Below, in pieces: positions 1 to 4,573 of a DNA stretch of 5,290 nt. The DNA comes from Acinetobacter sp. (GTDB lineage: Bacteria > Pseudomonadota > Gammaproteobacteria > Pseudomonadales > Moraxellaceae): positions 1-5,290 of the forward strand of contig JASLHF010000206.1 in NCBI GenBank assembly GCA_030152275.1, written 5' to 3'. The stretch's first letter is position 1, and each line of letters begins with the position of its first letter. The translations under genes and the position numbers were made by a program. Under the pieces are notes generated by a model, which saw only the letters and a program-made list of their open reading frames with translations, was not told the DNA's origin and searched no databases.

Positions 1-138
1 TTGAATAAGTATACAGATGCTTATATTTCAGAAATCACTCAGCGGTTGAATCATCGCCCAAGAAAAAGACTCGGATTTAGAAGCCCAAGTCAGGTATTAT
101 GGCAACAACATGGTGTTGCACTTCAAATGCAAATCTAA
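1..138 (+). CDS. IS30-family transposase, C-terminal end (partial at window edge)
   Basis: The frame is open from the first base to a TAA at 136-138, giving 45 visible residues. They include the stretch Q-R-L-N-H-R-P-R-K-R-L-G-F followed by R-S-P-S-Q-V-L-W. An Asn-x-Arg-Pro-Arg-Lys-x-Leu-Gly-Phe run near the C terminus is typical of IS30-family DDE transposases, just after the catalytic Glu. IS30 enzymes cut and join element ends during transposition. The upstream part lies outside the window, so I cannot tell whether the gene is whole or a relic. No terminal inverted repeat could be recognised after the stop. A second, diverged copy of this tail occurs at 439-504 in the same orientation. Confidence 0.8.
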   Translation: MNKYTDAYISEITQRLNHRPRKRLGFRSPSQVLWQQHGVALQMQI

Positions 139-165
139 GTAATTTTAAAAATTCTAAAATGCCTC

Positions 166-504
166 ATGATCGGTTTCTTCGCGCTCGTCGTTTTTTTAGG
201 AATAGGAGCGTATATTGCAGATGAATTTTTTGATTATGCGGCAAGCATAGACAGTTGTGCTGATTCAGGCGGTGTATGGAATGATGATCAAGAACAATGC
301 AGCTATGATCCAACTCAACAGATAATTATAAATAAAAAGAACGTAGAGCAATGGTGCATTATCGAAATACCTAAAACTTTATTGGTGAATGATGTTTTTT
401 TTGAAGGCTGGCTAATAAAACAATCTGACATTTCTAGAGTATTTAAAAGTCCGAGTCAGGTATTATGGGAACAACGTGGAGTTGCACTTAAAATGCTAAT
501 CTAG
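166..504 (+). pseudogene. Truncated small membrane-anchored protein fused to an IS30 transposase tail
   Basis: The 112-residue frame has two parts. Residues 1-18 or so are a hydrophobic segment (I-G-F-F-A-L-V-V-F-L-G-I-G), probably a membrane anchor or uncleaved signal. A short extracytoplasmic-looking region follows with S-C-A-D-S-G-G-V-W-N and a second Cys (E-Q-C-S-Y). That Cys-x3-Gly-Gly-x-Trp-x6-Cys pattern is familiar from small uncharacterised proteins, but I know no function for it. From about residue 92 to the end (F-K-S-P-S-Q-V-L-W onward) the protein is the C terminus of an IS30-family transposase, so the native 3' end has been replaced. The 5' end also looks damaged. There is no ribosome-binding site before ATG 166, and the frame stays open back to the upstream transposase stop, reading I-L-K-I-L-K-C-L into the hydrophobic segment, as if the original start had been removed. 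It may still be translated, but I treat it as a gene remnant. Confidence 0.6.
439..504 (+). mobile_element. IS30-family transposase 3'-end relic
   Basis: These 66 bases, stop codon included, match positions 73-138 at 56 of 66 positions by hand alignment without gaps. The longest identical run is 15 bases (88-102 against 454-468). Both copies encode F-(R/K)-S-P-S-Q-V-L-W followed by Q-x-G-V-A-L and end in a stop. Homology stops near 436-439, so only the last 21-22 codons of this transposase remain. The 15% difference argues against a very recent duplication and suggests two related but separate IS30-type insertions. Confidence 0.7.
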
Positions 505-507
505 GAA

Positions 508-978
508 TTAAATAAGATAGGGTTTAATTTGAGTGGAAGAATGTATATATAACGGGTGTTTAGGCTCGCCAGTTTTATTCAGTTCTAAATAATATAATTG
601 ATTTTTTAACAGCTTTTTAACAAAAGAAGCCCTTTGTTTATATGTCCCGGTATTGCCCCAGCAGGCAATAATTTTTTCAGATTGTGATGCCAGTAATTTC
701 AGATAATCATTATTTTTAGCACCGACTGGATCTTCTTGAGCCATCATATCGTATGGTTTAACTGCACGATAGGCAAAAAGATTTGCCATGTAAATGCCGC
801 CACCGCCCCAGCTTTTAGCAAAGTTAATACAGCGGGTAATTGTGGCATCATCCTGAATGTGATCTGCTGTTGATGGATTTAAGCCAATAAACGTGAAAAA
901 AGGTTTGTCTTCATCCCAAATTCGCCATAGAGAATAGCGATATTGACCGCACTCTGAAATTTCAGCACCTTTTTTCAT
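508..978 (-). CDS. DUF1643 family protein
   Basis: The 156-residue protein has the hallmarks of the DUF1643 family, whose biochemical role is not established. F-I-G-L-N-P-S-T-A-D is at residues 30-39 and D-D-A-T-I-T-R-C at 43-50. A glycine-rich W-G-G-G-G leads into M-A-N-L-F-A-Y-R-A at 57-72, A-C-W-G is at 105-108, and G-E-P-K-H-P-L-Y-I sits near the C terminus (137-145). Length and motif order fit a complete member. It is probably cytosolic, with no signal or membrane segment. The ATG at 976-978 is supported by AAGGA (minus strand, 988-992) nine bases upstream. It follows trpC in the same direction, but a hairpin lies between them, so it is probably a separate unit. Its stop lies three bases from the IS30 relic on the opposite strand, so the last few residues could have been altered by that insertion. 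A tryptophan role is not implied. Confidence 0.85.
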   Translation of the reverse strand: MKKGAEISECGQYRYSLWRIWDEDKPFFTFIGLNPSTADHIQDDATITRCINFAKSWGGGGIYMANLFAYRAVKPYDMMAQEDPVGAKNNDYLKLLASQSEKIIACWGNTGTYKQRASFVKKLLKNQLYYLELNKTGEPKHPLYIHSSTQIKPYLI

Positions 979-1038
979 GATTAATTATCCTTGATGACGG
1001 CTGCTACTACCTGATTATTTTATTTTAAGGATTGTATA

Positions 1039-1071
1039 AAGGTTCAGAGAAAATATTTCCCCCTGAACCTT
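1039..1071 (-). terminator. Probable terminator hairpin after trpC
   Basis: Nine perfectly paired bases (AAGGTTCAG 1039-1047 with CTGAACCTT 1063-1071) enclose a 15-nt loop. A further 4-bp helix (GAAA 1049-1052 with TTTC 1056-1059) can form inside it. It starts seven bases beyond the trpC stop and lies between trpC and the DUF1643 gene. On the minus strand the stem is followed by TATACAAT rather than a clean run of U, so intrinsic termination may be inefficient. It could instead be an RNA-stabilising 3' hairpin. Confidence 0.55.
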
Positions 1072-1077
1072 ATTTAC

Positions 1078-1884
1078 TTAAATTTGCTCAGGCACACCAA
1101 ACAATTCTTTAAATGCCTGATCAGGCCGCGGCTGCTTCATAAAGCTTTCACCCACCAAGAAGGCATGAATGTCATGTTCCTGCATCATTGCGACATCAGC
1201 AGGAGTGGCAATACCGCTTTCAGTCACTAAAAGACGTGAAGGCTCAAGCAATTTTTTCAAACGCAATGATGTATTTAAATCGACATCAAAGGTTTTTAAA
1301 TTGCGGTTGTTCACACCTAAAATGCAGCGCTCAGACAGGCGTAAAGCGCGTTCAAGCTCTTCTTCATCATGCACTTCAACCAATACATCTAAGTTGTGTT
1401 CAAAGGCTGTTTTAGACATTTCTTCTAATTGCTGATCTGACAAACACGCCACAATCAGCAAAATACAGTCGGCATGTAAAGCGCGCGCTTCAATCACACC
1501 ATATGGATCAATCAAAAAGTCTTTACGCAGGGCAGGCAGGTCGCAATGTGTGCGAGCAATTTGAATGTTTTCATCTGCGCCTTGGAAAAAATCCACATCC
1601 GTTAAAACAGATAAACATGCCGCGCCGGCTTCTTGGTATTGCTGCGCAATTTCCGCCGGATTAAAGTTTTCACGGATAATCCCTTTTGAAGGCGATGCTT
1701 TCTTGATTTCGGCAATTACGCCCGGACGCTTGCTTTGCAAAGACTGCGCAAAACCGCGTACAGGTGTTGCTGCCTGTGCCAGTTGTTCAACATCTTTATA
1801 GCTGCGCTGCTTTAAACGCGCGGCAAACTCTTCCTGCTTGCGGTCAACGATTTTACCCAAGATGGTATTTGCGATATCAACCAT
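1078..1884 (-). CDS. trpC: Indole-3-glycerol-phosphate synthase
   Basis: This enzyme closes the indole ring, converting carboxyphenylamino-deoxyribulose phosphate to indole-3-glycerol phosphate with loss of CO2 and water. It is cytosolic. The 268 residues make one TIM barrel of normal length for the monofunctional enzyme; there is no fused TrpF domain as in E. coli, so trpF must lie elsewhere. Active-site segments are in place. A-E-I-K-K-A-S-P-S-K-G has Glu59 and Lys61, L-R-K-D-F has Lys121, L-V-E-V-H has Glu170, G-V-N-N-R-N-L has Asn192, and T-E-S-G-I is at 221-225. The phosphate-binding A-F-L-V-G-E-S-F is at 241-248. The ATG at 1882-1884 is preceded by AGGAA (1892-1896) with a seven-base spacer. 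It is the last gene of trpGDC, 19 bases after trpD, presumably cotranscribed and perhaps translationally linked. No defects are seen. Confidence 0.97.
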   Translation of the reverse strand: MVDIANTILGKIVDRKQEEFAARLKQRSYKDVEQLAQAATPVRGFAQSLQSKRPGVIAEIKKASPSKGIIRENFNPAEIAQQYQEAGAACLSVLTDVDFFQGADENIQIARTHCDLPALRKDFLIDPYGVIEARALHADCILLIVACLSDQQLEEMSKTAFEHNLDVLVEVHDEEELERALRLSERCILGVNNRNLKTFDVDLNTSLRLKKLLEPSRLLVTESGIATPADVAMMQEHDIHAFLVGESFMKQPRPDQAFKELFGVPEQI

Positions 1885-1903
1885 GATTTCTTTCCTAGAC
1901 CGG

Positions 1904-2950
1904 TTAAGCTTGATATTGTTTTAAGGTTTTGGTGAACTCGGACAGCACGTCCATTTTTTCTAAAGCTTGGCCGCCATAGATAATATCATGCGCCAGCGCC
2001 ACGCCTTGCTTGTATGAGCTGGTTAAGCCAGATACATAGATGCCTGCACCCGCGTTCAATGCAATCATACTGGCCGCTTTTTCACCTTTAGGTGATTTTT
2101 TCTTGCCTAAAGCATCTTTAATCAGCGCCAAACTCTCTGCTGCGCTATCGACCGATAAGCCAGTCAGCGTTTGTGATTCAATATCGGCTTCTTCTGGAAC
2201 GATTTCCCATTCGGTAATTTCGCCATTTTTAAGTTCAGCAACATAGGTTGAAGAGGCAAGGCTGATTTCATCTAAACCGTCTTTAGAATGCACCACCATC
2301 ACATGTTCAGCGCCAAGCTGCTTCAGCACTTCAGCCATTGGGCGGCACAGTTCTGTAGAGAACACACCAATGACAAAGCGTTTTACCCCAGCCGGATTCG
2401 TAAGCGGGCCCAGTAAATTGAAAATACTGCGGAAACCCAGTTCTTTACGCGGGCCTGCAGCATATTTCATCGCTTTGTGATGGTTCGGCGCAAATAAGAA
2501 GCCGACGCCCAAATCGCGGATGCAGCGTTCAGTCTGTTCCATTGTCAAATCAAGATTAATGCCGGCTTGTTCGAGCAGGTCAGATGAACCTGATTTAGAG
2601 GACACGCCGCGGCCGCCATGTTTGGCAATGGTGGCGCCGGCTGCAGCAATCACAAAACTTGATGCGGTTGAAACGTTAAACAGGTTTTGACCGTCGCCGC
2701 CCGTACCCACAATATCCACTAAATGCGGCAGATCACTGACATCTATTTTAATGGCCAGTTCACGCATGACACGTGCAGCGGCCGTAATTTCATCGATACT
2801 TTCGCCTTTTAAACGCAGGCCCATCATCAGTGCGCCAATTTGCGCATCGGAAGCTTCACCCTGCATGATGGTGCGCATCACGTCTTCCATTTGCGGCTGA
2901 GTAAGTTCGATATTTTTGGTAATGTTATTTAAAGCTTGCTGAATATTCAT
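1904..2950 (-). CDS. trpD: Anthranilate phosphoribosyltransferase
   Basis: The enzyme transfers phosphoribose from PRPP to anthranilate, the second committed step of tryptophan synthesis. The 348 residues match the family's usual length: a helical N-terminal domain followed by the alpha/beta domain. The PRPP loop D-I-V-G-T-G-G-D-G is at 79-87. F-N-V-S-T-A-S-S-F is at 91-99, [10 protein letters not shown] at 117-126, and [11 protein letters not shown] at 153-163 with G-P-R (Arg168). [16 protein letters not shown] is at 171-186, and the metal-binding D-G-L-D-E-I-S has Asp227-Glu228. The oddity is at 110-114, which reads K-H-G-G-R where the family normally has K-H-G-N-R. The replaced Asn is in the anthranilate-binding region. 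Unlike E. coli, it is not fused to TrpG. The ATG at 2948-2950 has AGGTG (2961-2965) ten bases upstream. It lies 18 bases after trpG. Confidence 0.97.
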   Translation of the reverse strand: MNIQQALNNITKNIELTQPQMEDVMRTIMQGEASDAQIGALMMGLRLKGESIDEITAAARVMRELAIKIDVSDLPHLVDIVGTGGDGQNLFNVSTASSFVIAAAGATIAKHGGRGVSSKSGSSDLLEQAGINLDLTMEQTERCIRDLGVGFLFAPNHHKAMKYAAGPRKELGFRSIFNLLGPLTNPAGVKRFVIGVFSTELCRPMAEVLKQLGAEHVMVVHSKDGLDEISLASSTYVAELKNGEITEWEIVPEEADIESQTLTGLSVDSAAESLALIKDALGKKKSPKGEKAASMIALNAGAGIYVSGLTSSYKQGVALAHDIIYGGQALEKMDVLSEFTKTLKQYQA

Positions 2951-2968
2951 AATATAACTGCACCTGTA

Positions 2969-3553
2969 TTAGGCATAAATTTCTAAGAAGTTTTTGAAAA
3001 TTTGATGGCCATGCTCACTTAAAATGGATTCTGGATGAAACTGCACACCTTCAACCGGCAAGGTTTTATGCTTCACGCCCATAATCTCTTCAATCGTGCC
3101 ATCTGTTTCATTGGTCCAGCAGGTGATTTCCAGACATTCCGGCAAAGTCGCCTGATCAATCACTAATGAGTGATAGCGCGTTGCAGCAAAAGGAGAAGGA
3201 AGATTGCTGAAAATACCCTTATCGCTGTGATACATGTCCGACAAACGGCCATGCATGACTTTTTTAGCGCGGATAATGTTGCCTCCAAAAGCTTGACCAA
3301 TCGCTTGATGGCCAAGACAGACACCCAGCAACGGAATTTTTCCGGCAAAGTGCTGAATGGCAGGTATTGAAATTCCTGCTTCGCTTGGGGAACATGGGCC
3401 GGGGCCAATGACCAAATACTTCGGTTGCCATCGCTCAATATCTTCCAAAGTGACGGCATCATTGCGAACGACTTTAACTTCTTGATTTAACTCGCCAAAA
3501 TATTGGACGATGTTATAAGTAAAGCTGTCGTAATTATCAATCATCAGAAGCAT
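2969..3553 (-). CDS. trpG: Anthranilate synthase glutamine amidotransferase subunit
   Basis: This class I glutamine amidotransferase hydrolyses glutamine and channels ammonia to the TrpE subunit, which makes anthranilate from chorismate. Its 194 residues are typical of a stand-alone TrpG/PabA. I-G-P-G-P is at 49-53. The nucleophile elbow L-G-V-C-L-G-H-Q has Cys79. M-H-G-R is at 100-103 and R-Y-H-S-L at 126-130. The terminal F-H-P-E-S supplies His173 and Glu175 to complete the triad. TrpG and PabA cannot be told apart reliably by sequence. In Acinetobacter the small subunit is reported to serve both anthranilate and p-aminobenzoate synthases, so a dual role is likely but inferred here. trpE is not in the window. 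The first ATG (3551-3553) is preferred over Met4 because a weak AGG (3565-3567) lies 11 bases before it and would be too far from Met4. It is the first gene of the trpGDC unit. Confidence 0.96.
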   Translation of the reverse strand: MLLMIDNYDSFTYNIVQYFGELNQEVKVVRNDAVTLEDIERWQPKYLVIGPGPCSPSEAGISIPAIQHFAGKIPLLGVCLGHQAIGQAFGGNIIRAKKVMHGRLSDMYHSDKGIFSNLPSPFAATRYHSLVIDQATLPECLEITCWTNETDGTIEEIMGVKHKTLPVEGVQFHPESILSEHGHQIFKNFLEIYA

Positions 3554-3626
3554 GAGTTTAATAACCTATTGAAATTTGTGCACTTAACTGTGCTTATATA
3601 GTCCGAATCGGCTCGCTGTTTTTCTG

Positions 3627-3639
3627 ACGTTTAAAACGT
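3627..3639. promoter_or_regulatory. 13-bp palindrome upstream of trpG, candidate operator
   Basis: ACGTTT-A-AAACGT is a perfect 6-1-6 inverted repeat about 75-85 bases upstream of the trpG start, inside the only region that can hold the operon's promoter. Its shape suits a dimeric repressor, but it does not resemble the enterobacterial TrpR operator, and no regulator is encoded nearby. With six paired bases and a short AT-rich core it could also be chance. Confidence 0.3.
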
Positions 3640-3692
3640 ATTATTTATCCGTGATATAAACACAAATAAATCTGAAAAATGGAGCGCAAGCC

Positions 3693-3701
3693 ATCATAGC
3701 A
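3693..3701 (-). promoter_or_regulatory. Possible extended -10 element for trpG
   Basis: Read on the minus strand, these bases are TGCTATGAT, an extended -10 (TGn followed by TATGAT) preceded by a T-rich stretch. No good -35 hexamer stands 16-18 bases upstream, as is allowed for extended -10 promoters. Transcription would start near 3686 and give a leader of about 130 nt before trpG. Weaker alternatives lie closer to the gene (TAATAC at 3643-3638 and TATATA at 3600-3595), so the choice is tentative. Confidence 0.25.
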
Positions 3702-3732
3702 AAAAATAAGCATTTTCTGCTGAACTATTTCT

Positions 3733-3933
3733 ATGATAATGCTTGATAAGTGTTATGCCTTAAGGCGTTATAGCGCGCTGTCCTCAAAGCAAGAAATAAA
3801 GGATGAAAGAAGCCGGCTGGATAAAGCCGTTAAAGTCAGAGCAGCCGATGAAATAGGCAGAGATGTTTTTGATTATGGTATTTCTGACCTAAACAGACAG
3901 TACAGGTTTAAAATTGATGCAACCCGCATGTAA
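3733..3933 (+). CDS. Short hypothetical ORF, doubtful
   Basis: A 66-residue frame, not recognised. It is charged and soluble-looking, with K-Q-E-I-K-D-E-R-S-R-L-D-K-A near the middle and Y-R-F-K-I-D-A-T-R-M at the end. There is no Shine-Dalgarno sequence before ATG 3733, and an in-frame stop sits only nine bases before that ATG (3721-3723). No signal peptide, membrane segment or known motif is seen. A Tyr-rich frame follows in another phase (3918-4043), so this could be the front of a frameshifted remnant. The residue mix looks somewhat protein-like, which is why it is listed, but it may be chance. Confidence 0.25.
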   Translation: MIMLDKCYALRRYSALSSKQEIKDERSRLDKAVKVRAADEIGRDVFDYGISDLNRQYRFKIDATRM

Positions 3934-3942
3934 GATATTTTT

Positions 3943-3974
3943 ATGCCTCTGGGCATTATGAAATGCCAGAGCAT
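3943..3974. repeat. Imperfect inverted repeat (hairpin)
   Basis: Bases 3943-3957 pair with 3962-3974 through 13 base pairs with two single-base bulges (a C near 3946 and G3953) and a four-base loop. It begins ten bases after the stop of the short plus ORF at 3933. A TTTTT run follows only after an eight-base gap (3982-3986), so it is not a classical terminator. It might still act as a 3' hairpin or be the footprint of a small repeat unit. Confidence 0.45.
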
Positions 3975-4250
3975 ACATACTATTTTTATAGTGCAGATAA
4001 TGAGCGCTCAAATCTGTGTGATGCTTACCGCAAACATGCGTAACTGTTTTTCACTTAAATGGTGCATTTTTTGTGAGGCAGGGCAATGTGAGCAAGAGGA
4101 GTCCAGCTTAAACCTATGCGCATAATATGACCATATAAACAAAAATATCAAAGGTGTGCTGTCTGAGCTTATATTTGCTTAATTGGGTGAAATAATCATC
4201 AAGACGTCAAAATTTTAGGACAAAATTCAGCACTTATTTATCATTATTTT

Positions 4251-4264
4251 TTAATTTAAATTAA
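4251..4264. repeat. Perfect 14-bp AT palindrome
   Basis: TTAATTTAAATTAA reads the same on both strands. It lies in the most AT-rich part of the glnA upstream region, about 70 bases before the first NtrC-like box. Its low complexity makes chance a real explanation; bendable DNA or a protein-binding site is only a possibility. Confidence 0.3.
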
Positions 4265-4281
4265 CTTTTTATGAAGATAAT

Positions 4282-4322
4282 ACTGATGTAAAACCGTGAG
4301 GTGAAAAGCAGTGCACATCAGT
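4282..4322. repeat. Inverted repeat upstream of the NtrC-like boxes
   Basis: ACTGATGT (4282-4289) and ACATCAGT (4315-4322) are exact 8-base inverted copies separated by 25 bases. The right arm overlaps TGCAC (4312-4316), the half-site sequence of the NtrC-like boxes downstream. No function can be assigned. Confidence 0.3.
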
Positions 4323-4333
4323 TGATCTGAAAT

Positions 4334-4350
4334 TGCACCAAATTGGAACA
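4334..4350. promoter_or_regulatory. NtrC-like binding box 1
   Basis: TGCACC-AAATT-GGAACA follows the NtrC (NRI) dyad pattern TGCACC-N5-GGTGCA, with a perfect left half and a partly degenerate right half. Its centre (4342) is about 182 bases upstream of the predicted sigma-54 start. That position fits an enhancer site for NtrC, which activates glnA under nitrogen limitation in related bacteria. It is 52 bases, close to five helical turns, from box 2. Confidence 0.6.
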
Positions 4351-4385
4351 TAGTTAAACTCTTTTTGAACAAATTCACCGGATAG

Positions 4386-4402
4386 TGTCTGAATATGGTG
4401 CA
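4386..4402. promoter_or_regulatory. NtrC-like binding box 2
   Basis: TGTCTG-AATAT-GGTGCA has a perfect right half of the NtrC dyad and a weak left half. It is centred at 4394, about 130 bases before the predicted sigma-54 start. Its right half lies exactly where the -35 of the upstream sigma-70 promoter would be, so binding could also repress that promoter. Confidence 0.55.
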
Positions 4403-4419
4403 TTTGCGCTGACACACAG

Positions 4420-4425
4420 TATAAT
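4420..4425 (+). promoter_or_regulatory. Sigma-70-type -10 of glnA (upstream promoter)
   Basis: TATAAT is an exact consensus -10. At a 17-base spacing the -35 would be GGTGCA (4397-4402), a poor match, so the promoter should be weak. Transcription would start near 4432. In enterobacteria an analogous upstream sigma-70 promoter, glnAp1, gives low-level expression when nitrogen is plentiful. Confidence 0.5.
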
Positions 4426-4496
4426 AGCTTGAAAGCGAAGCAGCATAATCTTCAATTCTGATAAGGAATTCAATATTTTATCTTAGCTTTTAAAAG

Positions 4497-4513
4497 TTGG
4501 TACGGTAATTGCT
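4497..4513 (+). promoter_or_regulatory. Sigma-54 (RpoN) promoter of glnA
   Basis: TTGGTACGGTAATTGCT matches the sigma-54 consensus YTGGCACG-N4-TTGCW at every defined position except one (T for C at 4501). The invariant GG (4499-4500) and GC (4511-4512) are separated by exactly ten bases. The flanking purines at 4493-4496 also fit the longer consensus. Transcription is expected near 4524, giving a leader of about 50 nt. Activation would require an enhancer-binding protein, and the two NtrC-like boxes upstream point to NtrC. Confidence 0.85.
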
Positions 4514-4536
4514 TTATAACTGCCAACTACTAACAC

Positions 4537-4551
4537 GCACTTTGCGAGTGC
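4537..4551 (+). other. Small hairpin in the glnA leader
   Basis: GCACT (4537-4541) pairs with AGTGC (4547-4551) around a TTGCG loop, followed by an A-rich single-stranded stretch up to the ribosome-binding site. It would lie in the leader of both proposed transcripts. It is too short to be a terminator and has no U run; stabilising the mRNA 5' end is a possible role. Confidence 0.3.
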
Positions 4552-4573
4552 AGCAAAAAAACATCGGAGCAAA

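Larger units (their letters stand above)
3934..4330. other. Intergenic stretch without a convincing gene
   Basis: The first half holds an imperfect hairpin (3943-3974) and several short frames that exclude each other. The plus frame at 3943-4125 (60 codons) has no ribosome-binding site. The plus frame at 3918-4043 contains M-P-E-H-T-Y-Y-F-Y-S-A-D-N-E but starts without a good initiation codon. The minus frame at 4151-4008 could start only at TTG and contains S-C-S-H-C-P-A-S-Q-K. None has translation signals. The second half (about 4130-4300) is strongly AT-rich, with the palindrome at 4251-4264. It is best read as decayed sequence plus the distal upstream region of glnA. Confidence 0.5.

Noticed and set aside
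508..978. DUF1643 gene as part of a defence or toxin system
   Set aside because: It has no partner gene or defence domain beside it; the neighbours are trpC and an IS30 relic, and the family's function is unknown.
3642..3698. Minus-strand short ORF (M-M-A-C-A-P-F-F-R-F-I-C-V-Y-I-T-D-K) as a trp leader peptide
   Set aside because: It contains no Trp codon, has no ribosome-binding site, is not followed by a terminator/antiterminator pair, and its ATGATG overlaps the best candidate -10.
3554..3700. TrpR-type operator upstream of trpG
   Set aside because: Nothing resembling the ACTAGT-centred enterobacterial trp operator is present; the palindrome at 3627-3639 has a different sequence.
3943..4125. 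60-codon plus-strand frame as a real gene
   Set aside because: No ribosome-binding site, a strong hairpin covers its first codons, and other frames over the same bases look equally or more protein-like.
4426..4496. IHF site between the NtrC boxes and the sigma-54 promoter
   Set aside because: The stretch is AT-rich, but near matches such as CAATATTTTATC deviate at conserved positions of the IHF consensus, so I could not support a site.
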